DNA of 64,000 bases from Halostella limicola (GCF_003675875.1 NZ_ML014752.1:1-64000), one strand, 5' to 3'; shown: positions 17,313 to 26,389, counted from the first letter of the stretch. Program-made: numbers and translations. Notes: generated by a model not told the origin, from the letters alone.

Positions 17313-18551
17313 TCAGGAGTCGAACGTCAGTCCGTCGCGCACGTCGCGGGCCTTCGCGAGCAGTTCGTCGGGGTCGCCGCCGTCCTCGACGGCGGTGACG
17401 TGGCCCATCTTCCGAAGGGGGTACACCTCGCGTTTGCCGTACCAGTGGAAGCCGACGGCGGGGGTCGCGAGCGCCTCGTCGACCCCGTGGAGTTCGGCCG
17501 TCTGTCGCTCGTCCACGTCCTCAGAATCCGAGGGATTCTGATGTGCTCGCGAATCTTTCGATTCGCGAACGTCGCCGAGGATATTCGCCATCGCCGTCGT
17601 CGCGCGCAGCTCAGTCGCGCCGAGCGGCCGGCCCGTCACGGCGCGGACGTGCTGTTCGAACTGCGAGGTGAGCGCGCCCTCGATGGTCCAGTGCCCGGAG
17701 TTGTGCGGGCGCGGGGCGATCTCGTTGACGAGGATCTCGCCCTCGCCGTCTCCCGGCTCGCTCGCCTCGAACAGCTCGATCCCGTACACGCCGCGGCCGT
17801 CGAGGAACTCCAGTACGTCGCGGGCCACCGCCTCGGCGCGCTCGCGCACCGCGTCGCTCGTCCGCGCCGGGACGACCGTCTCGCGGAGGATCTCCTCCTC
17901 GTGGACGTTCTCGCCGACGGGGAACGTCGCGACCTCGTCGTCGCCCTTCACGCCGATGACCGAGACCTCGCGCTCGAAGTCCACGAGCTCCTCGACCATC
18001 GCGCCGCCCTCGCCGGCGCCGACGGCGTCGAGGACGGCCTCGGCCTCGTCCGGGTCCTCGACCGGCGCGTTGCCGCGACCGTCGTAGCCGCCGGTGCGGG
18101 CTTTCACCATGGCGGGCGCACCGAGGTCGTCGAGGGCGTCCCGCAGGTCGTCGGCGTCGTCGGCGCGGCGGAACGCGGGCACCGGGATCCCGGCCTCGGC
18201 CAGTTCGCGCTTCTGAACGAGCTTGTCCTGGATCGTCCGGAGCGTGTCCGGCGAGGGGTGGACCGGAACGCCGGCTTCCTCGCCGACCGTCTCCAGCAGG
18301 TCGGGGTCCGTGAGTTCGATCTCGAAGGTGAGGAAGTCGGCGCGGTCGGCCAGTTCGCGCACCGCGTCCGGGTCGTCGAAGTCGCCGACGATCTGGTCGC
18401 GGGCGACGGGCGATGCGGGGCAGTCCGGCGTCGGGTCGAGCACGACGAGTTCGACGCCGAGCGGCGCGGCGGCCTCGGCCATCATCCGTCCGAGCTGGCC
18501 GCCGCCGACCACGCCCAGCGTCGGTCCTGGCGTCGAGAGCGGCGAAGTCAT
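17313..18551 (-). CDS. purK: N5-carboxyaminoimidazole ribonucleotide synthase
   Basis: An ATP-grasp enzyme that carboxylates AIR with bicarbonate. It shows the N-terminal Rossmann motif VVGGGQLGRMMAEAA, the ATP-grasp segment VKARTGGYDGRGN near residue 148, and the metal-binding ELFE...NEIAPRPHNSGHWTIEG block near residue 270. At 412 residues it is somewhat long. Part of the excess is a hydrophilic in-frame segment (about residues 328-346, beginning RESKDSRAHQNPSDSED) encoded by two back-to-back palindromes at 17521-17568, between the conserved MANILGD and LHGVDEALA regions. The reading frame stays open, so the enzyme is probably functional. Confidence 0.94.
   Translation of the reverse strand: MTSPLSTPGPTLGVVGGGQLGRMMAEAAAPLGVELVVLDPTPDCPASPVARDQIVGDFDDPDAVRELADRADFLTFEIELTDPDLLETVGEEAGVPVHPSPDTLRTIQDKLVQKRELAEAGIPVPAFRRADDADDLRDALDDLGAPAMVKARTGGYDGRGNAPVEDPDEAEAVLDAVGAGEGGAMVEELVDFEREVSVIGVKGDDEVATFPVGENVHEEEILRETVVPARTSDAVRERAEAVARDVLEFLDGRGVYGIELFEASEPGDGEGEILVNEIAPRPHNSGHWTIEGALTSQFEQHVRAVTGRPLGATELRATTAMANILGDVRESKDSRAHQNPSDSEDVDERQTAELHGVDEALATPAVGFHWYGKREVYPLRKMGHVTAVEDGGDPDELLAKARDVRDGLTFDS
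17521..17568. repeat. Double palindrome inserted in frame in purK
   Basis: The first palindrome has 9-bp arms TCAGAATCC / GGATTCTGA (17521-17529, 17533-17541) around GAG. The second has 9-bp arms TCGCGAATC / GATTCGCGA (17547-17555, 17560-17568) around TTTC. Both fall in a poorly conserved surface loop of PurK. This looks like a small mobile palindromic repeat of the kind found inside haloarchaeal coding regions. Confidence 0.75.
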
Positions 18552-18650
18552 CCTGTGAGCGGCCGTTTCGCCCGCCGTCGCTTAAGGGTTACCACATCGG
18601 GATCGACGGCAGGCCAGCCTACAACTGTCTGGGCGTGGTACGCCGTCCGA

Positions 18651-19373
18651 ATGGTCGAGACACTCGTTCAGGCGCTCACGTACACGATGATGGCCGTCGT
18701 GGCAGCGCTCGTCGGCGGGCTGGTCGCGGTGTATCGACCGCCGAGCCCGCAGATGGAGAGCAACGTCCAGCACTTCGCCGCTGGCGTCGTGTTCGCCGCC
18801 GTCGCCGCGGAACTGCTCCCGGACATCCACACCCGGGCACCGGGCGTGGTCGTCGTCGGGTTCGCGATCGGCGTCGCGACGATGCTCGGTATCCACCGCC
18901 TCAGCAAGACCATCGAGAAGCGGGACATCGGCGGCCGCGCGGCGGGGGCGGCGGGCCTGCTCATCACCGTCGGCATCGACATGCTGATCGACGGCGTGCT
19001 GATCGGCGTGACGTTCCTGACAGAGGCGGCCACCGGGATCCTCCTCGCCGTGGCGCTCGCCATCGAGGTGCTGTTCCTCGGCGTCGCCGGCGTCATCGCG
19101 CTCCCGAAGAAGATGGGGACGGCGAGGAAGATGGCAGTGCCGGTCGGGTTCGGCCTCCTCCTTTTGGCCGGCGTGACCCTCGGGACGTACGCCTTCGACG
19201 GGGTCACGGGGGCGCCGGTCGCGCTCGTGCTGGCGTTCGGGTCGGCCGCGCTCCTCTATCTCGTGACCGAGGAACTGCTCGTGAAGGCCCAGAAGGTGCC
19301 GGAGACGCCGACATCGACCACGCTGTTTTTCGTCGGGTTCCTGGTCATCTTCCTCCTCGACATGCTGCACTGA
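18651..19373 (+). CDS. ZIP-family metal transporter-like membrane protein
   Basis: A 240-residue integral membrane protein with about seven to eight hydrophobic helices and little soluble sequence. HFAAGVVFAAVAAELLPD near residue 40 and the later helix TVGIDMLIDGVLIGVTFL resemble ZIP helices that carry metal ligands (His, Glu, Asp). ZIP proteins bring divalent metals such as zinc into the cytoplasm. The histidine-rich loop of classical ZIPs is missing, so substrate and direction are uncertain. Divergent from purK with a 99-nt spacer; convergent with the Agl23-like gene. Confidence 0.7.
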   Translation: MVETLVQALTYTMMAVVAALVGGLVAVYRPPSPQMESNVQHFAAGVVFAAVAAELLPDIHTRAPGVVVVGFAIGVATMLGIHRLSKTIEKRDIGGRAAGAAGLLITVGIDMLIDGVLIGVTFLTEAATGILLAVALAIEVLFLGVAGVIALPKKMGTARKMAVPVGFGLLLLAGVTLGTYAFDGVTGAPVALVLAFGSAALLYLVTEELLVKAQKVPETPTSTTLFFVGFLVIFLLDMLH

Positions 19374-19406
19374 CGCCCCGGTGCGGTCCGTCGGGGCGAT
19401 TCGACC

Positions 19407-21281
19407 TCACGAGCCGCCCTCTACGGCCTCGAGGTCGACGTAGATCACGATCTCCGTCCCGGGCGCGGTGAGTTCGTACGTCCGCGACTCGTAGCCCTCG
19501 GCGACCTCGTCGACGAGCGCGCGGTTGCCGGCGCGCGTGACGATCACGGGCGGCGACTCGGCCTCCACCGTCCGGGCGAGTTCGGACTCGTTGTCGGCGC
19601 TCGCCGCGGTCGCGTCGTGGGCCTCGAAGTACCAGGGGAGGGGGAGGCGGTTGTACCAGTTCGAGTTGTCCTCCACGAGGAACCCGTTCTCGCCGGTCGC
19701 GTTCTCCACCGGGAGCGCGACGGCGCGGCTCTCGTTGTCGACGTGGAAGAACTCGCCGTAGTACAGCACGTCGAGGCCCTCGTTCGCCTCGGCCGCCGCG
19801 CCCGCGTCGGCGAGCGTCCCCTTCATCTCCCCGGCCGGCTGGCCGTACTGGACCATCGGGTTGTCCGGGGACTGCGGCGCGACGTGCGCGTAGTGGACGC
19901 CGCCGCCGGCGACGCCGACGACGGTGACGAGCAGGAGGAACGCCGTGAGTCCCGCACTCAGCGGGTCGTCGTCCGCGATCGCCTCCGCGCCCCAGCGGTA
20001 GACGAGCGCGAGGCCGACTGCGGCGGGGACGGCGAGCGGGACGACGATATGGACCATCGTCCAGGCGGCCTTCGTCGCGCTGACGATGGGGTAGAAGACG
20101 ACGCTCGCGCCGCCCCAGTACGCCGCGAGCGCGACGAGGTCGCGGGGGCCGTCCGCGGCGTAGCGGTCGGCGAGGAAGCCCACCACCGCGAGCGCGACGA
20201 GCGGGCCCGCGGCGACGAGCAGGGTTTCGAAGTAGTACACCAGCCACGAGACGTAGGGGTGGCTCAACTGGACGCCGCTGGTCCAGAAGCCCACCCTCTC
20301 CCAGGTGCCGAGCAGCGCGGCGTCGAGGACGGCCGGCAGGAGCGTCGGGTCGCCGAGGGCGTTGCCGAGCGTCGCCTCGCCGGGGTCGTCGCCCCGCGGC
20401 GCGTAGAACAGGACGAGCACCGCGACGACCTCGACGAGCGCCAGCGCGACCGGCCCCGTCCAGTACCGCAGTTCGTCGGCGTGGCTCGCGCCCGCCGAGC
20501 GGAGGTAGTCGGCCCAGTCCGTCCGCCCCTCGTCCGCCGGTGCGGTCGCCGTCTCGCCGCCGTCGGCCGACGGTTCCGCGGCGTCACCGTCCTCCGGCGA
20601 TACCGCTTTGTCGCCGCCCGCGTCGTCCCCGCCTTCCCCGTCGGTGGCGCGGAGGATCCGGTGGTCGACGAGGAGGAGCGCCGCCCCGGCCCACGCGAGC
20701 AGGTACAGCAGGGCGTTCTCCTTGGTCGTCAGTCCGAGCGCCAGCGCAGCCGCGCCGGCGTAGAGGTGCGGCGGCGAGCGCAGGTCGTAGGCACGGACGA
20801 GAAAGCCGAGCGCGAACAGCATGAACGCGGCGACGAGCACGTCGTTGCGCGCGAACCGGGAGTAGTACAGCAGGATCGGGTTCAGCGCGAGGAAGAAGCC
20901 GAGCGCGACCGTCTCGTCGTCGGCCAGTCGACCGCGGAACAGCAGGGCGGCGAGGGGGAGGACGCCGCCGACCAGCGCGACGACCAGGCGGGCCGCGAAG
21001 TCGGAGGGGCCGAGCAGCCCGAACAGCGCCTCGTTCACGTGAAAGAGGAACGGGCCGTGCAGCGCCGGGTCGTACGCCCACGCGCCAGAGTCGGCGTAGC
21101 GAAGGGTCGCGTAGCCGAGTCGCCCCTCGTCCCAGTGGGCGACGCGGGACCCCAGCGCGACGAGGCGGGCGGCCAGCGCGAGGACTGCGAGGGCGACGAC
21201 CGCCTGCATCGTCCGGTCCCCAGGGCGGTTGCGGACGGCGGGGGAGGGGTCGGCCGTCCCGCCGGCAGGATCGTCTGTCAT
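19407..21281 (-). CDS. Agl23-type flippase-associated membrane protein (GT39-like)
   Basis: A 624-residue polytopic protein. The N-terminal lumenal loop has VAHWDEGRLGYATLRYADSGAWAYDPALHGPF, the acidic-residue loop seen in GT-C glycosyltransferases and in the TIGR03663 family (named flippase activity-associated protein Agl23). About 12 helices follow, interrupted by an acidic low-complexity cytoplasmic loop (about residues 215-270). The C-terminal 130 residues form a soluble extracellular domain. A role in lipid-linked glycan transfer or flipping during S-layer N-glycosylation is inferred from family naming only; no other agl gene is in the window. The start is ATG 21281, or GTG 21287 two codons earlier. 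The TATA element (21315-21322) allows either. Confidence 0.78.
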   Translation of the reverse strand: MTDDPAGGTADPSPAVRNRPGDRTMQAVVALAVLALAARLVALGSRVAHWDEGRLGYATLRYADSGAWAYDPALHGPFLFHVNEALFGLLGPSDFAARLVVALVGGVLPLAALLFRGRLADDETVALGFFLALNPILLYYSRFARNDVLVAAFMLFALGFLVRAYDLRSPPHLYAGAAALALGLTTKENALLYLLAWAGAALLLVDHRILRATDGEGGDDAGGDKAVSPEDGDAAEPSADGGETATAPADEGRTDWADYLRSAGASHADELRYWTGPVALALVEVVAVLVLFYAPRGDDPGEATLGNALGDPTLLPAVLDAALLGTWERVGFWTSGVQLSHPYVSWLVYYFETLLVAAGPLVALAVVGFLADRYAADGPRDLVALAAYWGGASVVFYPIVSATKAAWTMVHIVVPLAVPAAVGLALVYRWGAEAIADDDPLSAGLTAFLLLVTVVGVAGGGVHYAHVAPQSPDNPMVQYGQPAGEMKGTLADAGAAAEANEGLDVLYYGEFFHVDNESRAVALPVENATGENGFLVEDNSNWYNRLPLPWYFEAHDATAASADNESELARTVEAESPPVIVTRAGNRALVDEVAEGYESRTYELTAPGTEIVIYVDLEAVEGGS

Positions 21282-21314
21282 CGTCACTGTGAGCGTAGCC
21301 CGGGGTTGAAACTC

Positions 21315-21322
21315 TTTATATC
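21315..21322 (-). promoter_or_regulatory. TATA element of the Agl23-like gene
   Basis: The minus strand reads GATATAAAG, 34-41 nt before ATG 21281 (28-35 nt before GTG 21287). It is the strongest TATA match in the 194-nt divergent gap with ribH. Confidence 0.6.
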
Positions 21323-21475
21323 GCGGACCGGTCCGCGCGGCCGGATCCGCGGTCCGACGCGGCGACGTCGCTCCGTTCGCGGAGCGGGAGTCGCCGAGAC
21401 GCGGTCCTGACGCGGGTCGGCCCGCTCCCGGTCGGAACGGCAGGCCTTATGTTCGCCGTCGCGGAATCGGGGAGT

Positions 21476-21877
21476 ATGGTAACGCTCGGACTGGTGGTCG
21501 CGGAGTTCAACGCCCCGATCACCGAGCAGATGGAGGAGTCGGCCCGCGAGGCGGCCGACGAACTGGGCGCGGAGGTCGCGGAGACGCTCCGGGTCCCCGG
21601 CGCGTACGACTCGCCGCTGGCCGCCGACCGACTGGCGCGCAGGGACGACGTCGACGCGGTGGCGGTCGTCGGGGCGATAATCACCGGCGACACGGACCAC
21701 GACCAGAAGATCGCCGAGGCGGCCTACGGCCGGCTCACCGACGTGAGCCTCGACCGCGACACGCCGGTCGCGCTCGGCATCTCCGGTCCCGGCATGACTC
21801 CCGACGAGGCCCGAGCGCGTACCGACAACGGCGCGAAGGCGGTCGAGAGCGCCGTCCAACTCGCCGAGGAACTATAA
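21476..21877 (+). CDS. ribH: 6,7-dimethyl-8-ribityllumazine synthase
   Basis: Condenses the ribitylamino-uracil intermediate with dihydroxybutanone phosphate in riboflavin synthesis. The 133 residues show VPGAYDSPLAADRLARR (substrate loop), VVGAIITGDTDHD (phosphate site, GAVIRGxTxHxD in bacteria) and a C-terminal NGAKAVESA helix. Archaeal enzymes are typically this short. A frame begins at 21449, but ATG 21476 starts the conserved TLGLVVAEFNAPIT strand. One base separates it from the aminotransferase, so the two are cotranscribed. RibL (25951-26379), also a flavin-pathway enzyme, lies nearby but in a separate unit. Confidence 0.93.
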   Translation: MVTLGLVVAEFNAPITEQMEESAREAADELGAEVAETLRVPGAYDSPLAADRLARRDDVDAVAVVGAIITGDTDHDQKIAEAAYGRLTDVSLDRDTPVALGISGPGMTPDEARARTDNGAKAVESAVQLAEEL

Positions 21878-21878
21878 C

Positions 21879-23030
21879 ATGTCCATGGACTTCGCAGACC
21901 GCGTCGAACGAGTCGAACCGAGCGCGACGCTCGCGATCAGCAACAAGGCCTCCGAACTCGAGGCCGACGGCGTCGACGTCGTCGACCTGAGCGTCGGCGA
22001 ACCGGACTTCGACACGCCGGAGAACATCGTCGAGGCCGGCAAGGAAGCGATGGACGCCGGCCACACCGGCTACACCACGTCGAACGGCATCCCCGAACTC
22101 CGGGACGCCATCGCCGAGTACCTGCAGGAGGACTGTGGCCTCCACTACGAGCGCGAGAACGTCATCGTCACGCCCGGCGGGAAGCAGGCGCTGTTCGAGA
22201 CGTTCCAGTCGCTGATCGACGACGGGGACGAGGTCGTCCTGCTGGACCCCGCGTGGGTGTCCTACGAGGCGATGGTGAAGCTGTCGGACGGCACCGTCTC
22301 GCGCGTCGACACCGCGCAGCACGACTTCCAGCTAGAGCCGGCCCTCGACGACCTCGAAGCCACCGTCTCCGACGAGACTGAACTGCTCGTCGTCAACTCG
22401 CCGGGCAACCCCCACGGCGCGGTGTACTCCGAGGCCGCGCTGGAGGGCGTCCGCGACCTCGCCGTCGAGCACGACGTCACCGTCATCTCTGACGAGATCT
22501 ACCGCGAGATCACCTACGGCGTCGACCCGGTCAGTCTGGGGACGCTCGACGGGATGGAGGATCGCACGGTCACGATCAACGGCTTCTCCAAGGCGTACTC
22601 GATGACCGGGTGGCGGCTGGGCTACGTCGCCGCGCCGGAGGAGCTGATCGACCAGGCCGGGAAGCTCCACTCGCACTCGGTCTCCTGCGCCGTCAACTTC
22701 GTCCAGCACGCCGGCGTCGAGGCCATCCGCAACACGGACGAGGCGGTCGCCGAGATGGCCGAGGCGTTCGAGGAGCGCCGCGACATGCTCGTCGACCTGC
22801 TCGCCGACCACGGCGTCGACGTCGCCGTCCCCGACGGCGCGTTCTACATGATGCTTCCCGTCGACGACGACGACACGGCGTGGTGCGAGGGCGCGATCGA
22901 GGACGCCCACGTCGCGACGGTCCCGGGGAGCGCCTTCGGCACGCCGGGCTACGCCCGTATCTCCTACGCCAACAGCAAGGAGCGCCTCCGCGAGGCCGTC
23001 GACCGCCTCGTCGAGGAAGGGTACCTGTAG
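21879..23030 (+). CDS. PLP-dependent aminotransferase, aspartate aminotransferase family
   Basis: A 383-residue fold-type I aminotransferase of the I-gamma subgroup. Motifs are LSVGEPDFDTPENI near residue 37, GYTTSNGIPELRDAI, NSPGNPHGAVYS (substrate asparagine), ISDEIYREITY (cofactor aspartate and tyrosine), the PLP lysine in NGFSKAYSMTGWRLGY near residue 230, and the arginine in YARISYANSKERL. It most probably transfers the amino group of aspartate or another amino acid to 2-oxoglutarate; exact substrate is uncertain. Tight coupling to ribH has no obvious biochemical link. Confidence 0.93.
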   Translation: MSMDFADRVERVEPSATLAISNKASELEADGVDVVDLSVGEPDFDTPENIVEAGKEAMDAGHTGYTTSNGIPELRDAIAEYLQEDCGLHYERENVIVTPGGKQALFETFQSLIDDGDEVVLLDPAWVSYEAMVKLSDGTVSRVDTAQHDFQLEPALDDLEATVSDETELLVVNSPGNPHGAVYSEAALEGVRDLAVEHDVTVISDEIYREITYGVDPVSLGTLDGMEDRTVTINGFSKAYSMTGWRLGYVAAPEELIDQAGKLHSHSVSCAVNFVQHAGVEAIRNTDEAVAEMAEAFEERRDMLVDLLADHGVDVAVPDGAFYMMLPVDDDDTAWCEGAIEDAHVATVPGSAFGTPGYARISYANSKERLREAVDRLVEEGYL

Positions 23031-23043
23031 CGCCGACCCGTCC

Positions 23044-24591
23044 TCACCGTTTTTCGCCGCTGGTTACCCACCGCATCACCGCCAGGAGCCCCGCCGCCGC
23101 GCCGGGGACGCTGAACCCGGACTGGCCGGTCGATGCGGACTCGCCAGTGTCGTCGTCTCCGTCGGTCGCGTTCTCGTCGGTCGCGTCGTCGCCTTGCGTA
23201 CGGGTTCCGTCGCCGTCTTCCCCCTCTTCCGCCGGTTCGATCCGGAAGACGACGCCCGTTTCGCCCTCGGGCGCGAGTTCGAGGCTCGTCAGCGCGTAGA
23301 GCCGGCCGTCGGCGTCGCGGCCGAGCGAGAGGAGGTACCGGTCGAGCGACCCCGACACCGGCACGAGTCGTTCGACCGCCCACTGCCCCTCACCGTCCTC
23401 GGGCGGCGTCGCGGCGAACAGCGTCCCCGAGGGGTTTCCGAACGAGGCGCTGAAGTCGCCGAAGACGAACCGTCCCTCCAGCGCCGGAACCGCCCCGGTC
23501 TCGGCGAGGTAACCCCCGACGGTGGAACTGCCCACCGACTCCCCGTCTGCCCGCTGCGGGTACTCGATGACCGGGTCGACGAGGGGTTCGCCGCCGCGGA
23601 CGTCCTCCGGGGTCGCGTCGGGACAGTCGTCCGGCGGGTCGGTCGGGCTGTCGGGACTGAAACAGCGGCTCCCCTCCTTCACGTTCCACCCGTAGTTGCC
23701 GCCCTTCTCGACGAGGTTCACCTCCTCGAACAGCTCCTGGCCGGCGTCGGCGACGAACAGGCGACCCTCCGAGTCGAACGAGATCCGCCAGGGGTTGCGC
23801 AGCCCCCACGCGTAGTACTCGTCGAGGCCCTCCTCGCCGACGAGCGGGTTGTCGTCGGGAACGGCGTACGGATCGGCATCGCCGTCCACGTCGATCCGCA
23901 GTATCCCTCCGAGCAGGTTCTCCGTCACGTCCTGCCCGTTGCCACCTGCGTTCTCGTCGTACCAGTCGTCGACGTGGCCCCGCCCCGTGTCGTTCGCAGC
24001 ACCGCCGTCACCCGTCGCCACGTAGAGGTAGCCGTCGGGGCCGAACGCCACCGCGCCGGCGTTGTGGTTGCCCTGCGGCTGCGGTATCTCCATCACGGTC
24101 CGCTCGCTGTCGGGGTCGATGCGCTCGCGGTCGTCGCCCGCGCGGAACTCCGAGAGGACGAACGTGTGGCTGTAGCCGCTCGGCGTCCCCTCGCGCGGCT
24201 CCGCGCTGTACCTGACGAACAGGCGGCCGTTGTCGGCGAACGCGGGGTGGAACGCCGCTCCAAGTAGCCCTTGCTCGCCGAACCCCGTGATCGCGTCGCG
24301 CAGGTCCAGAAACGGCTCGTCGCGGAGCCCGTCCGGACCGTGCACCCGGACGAGGCCGATCTGGTCGACGACGAAGCGGCGGTCCCGGTCCTCGTTCGCC
24401 ACCTCGAAGCCCAGCGGCGCGGTCAACCCCTCGGCGACCGGTTCGAGCGCGACGGTCGGCCCGTCCGGGATCGGTTCGCCCTCCTGCGGCCTGCCGAAAC
24501 CTGGGAGGCGGCTACAGCCCGCCAGCGACCCGCTCGCGCCCGCCAGCGCGACGGACCGGAGGACCGCCCGTCTCGACGGTCGGTTTATCAC
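23044..24591 (-). CDS. Secreted PQQ-type sugar (glucose/sorbosone) dehydrogenase
   Basis: A 515-residue six-bladed propeller of the GSDH/Yli1 family. A Tat-type signal (RRAVLRSVALAGASGSLAGC) ends in a lipobox cysteine near residue 26, so the protein is likely a lipid-anchored surface protein. The family core shows GLTAPLGFEVA, GEQGLLGAAFHPAF, QPQGNHNAGAVAFGPDGYLYVATGDGG, AWGLRNPWRISFD and GNYGWNVKEG. After the propeller come an acidic Thr/Asp linker and a short hydrophobic tail beginning SGFSVPGAAAGLL before basic residues, which resembles a weak archaeosortase-type C-terminal signal. Substrate and cofactor cannot be fixed from sequence. Convergent with the aminotransferase. Confidence 0.88.
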   Translation of the reverse strand: MINRPSRRAVLRSVALAGASGSLAGCSRLPGFGRPQEGEPIPDGPTVALEPVAEGLTAPLGFEVANEDRDRRFVVDQIGLVRVHGPDGLRDEPFLDLRDAITGFGEQGLLGAAFHPAFADNGRLFVRYSAEPREGTPSGYSHTFVLSEFRAGDDRERIDPDSERTVMEIPQPQGNHNAGAVAFGPDGYLYVATGDGGAANDTGRGHVDDWYDENAGGNGQDVTENLLGGILRIDVDGDADPYAVPDDNPLVGEEGLDEYYAWGLRNPWRISFDSEGRLFVADAGQELFEEVNLVEKGGNYGWNVKEGSRCFSPDSPTDPPDDCPDATPEDVRGGEPLVDPVIEYPQRADGESVGSSTVGGYLAETGAVPALEGRFVFGDFSASFGNPSGTLFAATPPEDGEGQWAVERLVPVSGSLDRYLLSLGRDADGRLYALTSLELAPEGETGVVFRIEPAEEGEDGDGTRTQGDDATDENATDGDDDTGESASTGQSGFSVPGAAAGLLAVMRWVTSGEKR

Positions 24592-24652
24592 ACTCAGCGT
24601 ACGGACCGAAGGGAGTAGTGCTTTGGCGTCGGCTCGGTCGCGTTCGCGCCGC

Positions 24653-25354
24653 TCAGGGCCGCATCTCCTGCAACACCGGTATCTCCTCGATCGTCTCCTC
24701 GTCTAGCACGTCCCAGTCGATCCCCGTCGGGCGGTCGTACTCGCCGGTCGTCTCGATCGTTCGCTCCGGCGTCACGACGTAGTCCATCGGCACGTCGTGC
24801 GCCGAGGTCGGCAGGGCCTCGTCCGACACCTGAATCTCGTGGACCGTCGTCGCGACGGTGACGTCGTCGACGAGGCCGAGTTCGCGCAGGACGGCGAACT
24901 CCAGGTCGCTGTACCCCTCGCCCTTCCCGATCCGCGCGCCGCGGTCGTCGACGACGACGCTCCCGCTCACGACGAAGTCGACGGGGTCCATCTCGTCGGG
25001 AGCGACCTGCACGCCGAGCTCCGACGACCCCGAGATCGTCGTCGCGGTGTCGTAGTCGTCGATGTGCACGGGGTCGAGTTCGAGGAAGCACTCCTCGTCG
25101 CGCAGGCGCGGGACGGCCATGTACACCGTCTTGCCCGCTTCGAGGGCGCGCCGGCGGACGGGCCGCTGGGGAGAGTCGGGATTGGCCTTGACCGCGTCGG
25201 CCGCTCGCCACTCGTCCAGTTCGGCCAGGCGGTCGGCCGCCTCGTCGGCTCCTGCAAAGTTGGGGATGCGGCCGTGCGGCGGGAAGGGAAACCGCGCGTC
25301 GCCGCTCTCCTCCAGTTCGTCCCAGACCCGCTCGCGGAGCGACTGCTTGTCCAT
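24653..25354 (-). CDS. 5-formyltetrahydrofolate cyclo-ligase family protein
   Basis: A 233-residue cytoplasmic protein of the 5-FCL/MTHFSD-like group. Bacterial 5-FCL closes 5-formyl-THF to methenyl-THF using ATP. Recognisable parts are the helical N-terminus, VKANPDSPQRPVRRRALEAGKTVYMAVPRL near residue 55, and GARIGKGEGYSDLEFAVL near residue 140 (counterpart of the bacterial GxGxGYYDR motif). Archaeal homologues may have another substrate, so the reaction is tentative. A TATA-like TTCTATTAGG lies about 25 nt upstream of the ATG. Confidence 0.8.
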   Translation of the reverse strand: MDKQSLRERVWDELEESGDARFPFPPHGRIPNFAGADEAADRLAELDEWRAADAVKANPDSPQRPVRRRALEAGKTVYMAVPRLRDEECFLELDPVHIDDYDTATTISGSSELGVQVAPDEMDPVDFVVSGSVVVDDRGARIGKGEGYSDLEFAVLRELGLVDDVTVATTVHEIQVSDEALPTSAHDVPMDYVVTPERTIETTGEYDRPTGIDWDVLDEETIEEIPVLQEMRP

Positions 25355-25412
25355 ACCGACCCGTCCGGTTCCGGCCTAATAGAACGTCGCCGTTCGGAGC
25401 GCCGGCCGGCCG

Positions 25413-25880
25413 TCACTCGGTCCGACACTGAGCGCTGAACTCCGGATCCCCACTCTCGACGGTCGCTTCGACGAGGTAGTCGTTGCAGTCGTTCGGGTTC
25501 CACGTGGTGCCCCGCTGGCTCCCCGCGACGTCGATGGTCACCTCGTGACGCTCGTCGGTCGGGCGGAAGGTCGCGACCATCTCGACCCACCGCTCGCGGT
25601 TCGCGGGGAGGACGCCGAAGAAGCTGTTGGTCGCGTCGTCGCCCTGCCGAACGACGACCTCGTACTCCCGTTCTGCGTCGTCCCGGTTCCTGAGGCGGAC
25701 GGTGACCGTCGCCTCCGGGACGGCGGTCGTCGTGGCCGTCGAGTCGTTCGTCTCGCCGCCGCTCTCCTCGTCGCCGGTCGAGAACTCGGCGCACCCCGCG
25801 AGGGCCGCGCCGAGACCGGCGCCCGAGAGCGAGAGGATCCGGCGCCTGCCGACGCCCGGCTCCGAGCTACGGTCTGTCAC
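25413..25880 (-). CDS. Putative Tat lipoprotein, Ig-like fold
   Basis: A 155-residue protein. The signal RRRILSLSGAGLGAALAGC (about 12-30) has twin arginines and a lipobox, so it is exported folded and lipid-anchored. An Asp/Glu/Thr linker follows. Residues 55-155 alternate like beta strands (ATVTVRLRNRDDAEREYEVVV, RHEVTIDVAG), consistent with a small beta-sandwich. Two cysteines near the C-terminus (PNDCNDY and SAQCRTE) could form a disulfide. No specific function is recognised. Confidence 0.8.
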   Translation of the reverse strand: MTDRSSEPGVGRRRILSLSGAGLGAALAGCAEFSTGDEESGGETNDSTATTTAVPEATVTVRLRNRDDAEREYEVVVRQGDDATNSFFGVLPANRERWVEMVATFRPTDERHEVTIDVAGSQRGTTWNPNDCNDYLVEATVESGDPEFSAQCRTE

Positions 25881-25950
25881 GTCGGAACCGACGGCGTCGA
25901 TCGGAAAAACGGTTCGGACCGAAGCGGGCTCGAACTGCCGCGATCGTGGC

Positions 25951-26379
25951 TCAGCCGCGCTCTTCGAGGATCCGGTCGATGATCCGGCCGGTCGACAGCA
26001 GTTCGCCCTCGAACCGGGGCTCTCGACCCGACGCCCGCCGGACCTCGCAGTCGATGCCGCGCCGGTGGAGTTCGTCCTCGATGGCCGCCTCGTCGTGGTG
26101 CTGGTCGTGACCGAGGACGATGTAGTCCGGATCGATCTCCTCGATCGGGACGAAGATGTCCTCGCGGTGGCCCAGTCGCGCGCGGTCGACTATCTCCAGT
26201 GCGTCGACCATGTCGCGGCGCTGGCGGTCCGGGAGCACGGGTTTCGCCTTGTGCGTGACGTTCTCCCGCCTGGCGATGATGACGTGTAGCTCGTCTCCGA
26301 ACGTCGCCGCCTCCCGGAGGTAGTGGACGTGGCCCGGGTGGAGCAGGTCGAAGGTCCCCTGTGCGATCGCTTTCGTCAT
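25951..26379 (-). CDS. ribL: Archaeal FAD synthase
   Basis: A 142-residue nucleotidyltransferase that transfers AMP from ATP to FMN. Signature motifs are [14 protein letters not shown] (HxGH, residues 8-21) and the region after [24 protein letters not shown]. The length matches archaeal RibL, which is unrelated to bacterial RibF. Glycerol-phosphate cytidylyltransferase is the alternative, but [11 protein letters not shown] and genome context favour FAD synthase. It begins 10 nt after the stop of the JAMM gene and is probably cotranscribed. Confidence 0.85.
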   Translation of the reverse strand: MTKAIAQGTFDLLHPGHVHYLREAATFGDELHVIIARRENVTHKAKPVLPDRQRRDMVDALEIVDRARLGHREDIFVPIEEIDPDYIVLGHDQHHDEAAIEDELHRRGIDCEVRRASGREPRFEGELLSTGRIIDRILEERG

Positions 26380-26389
26380 GTAGGTCCTC

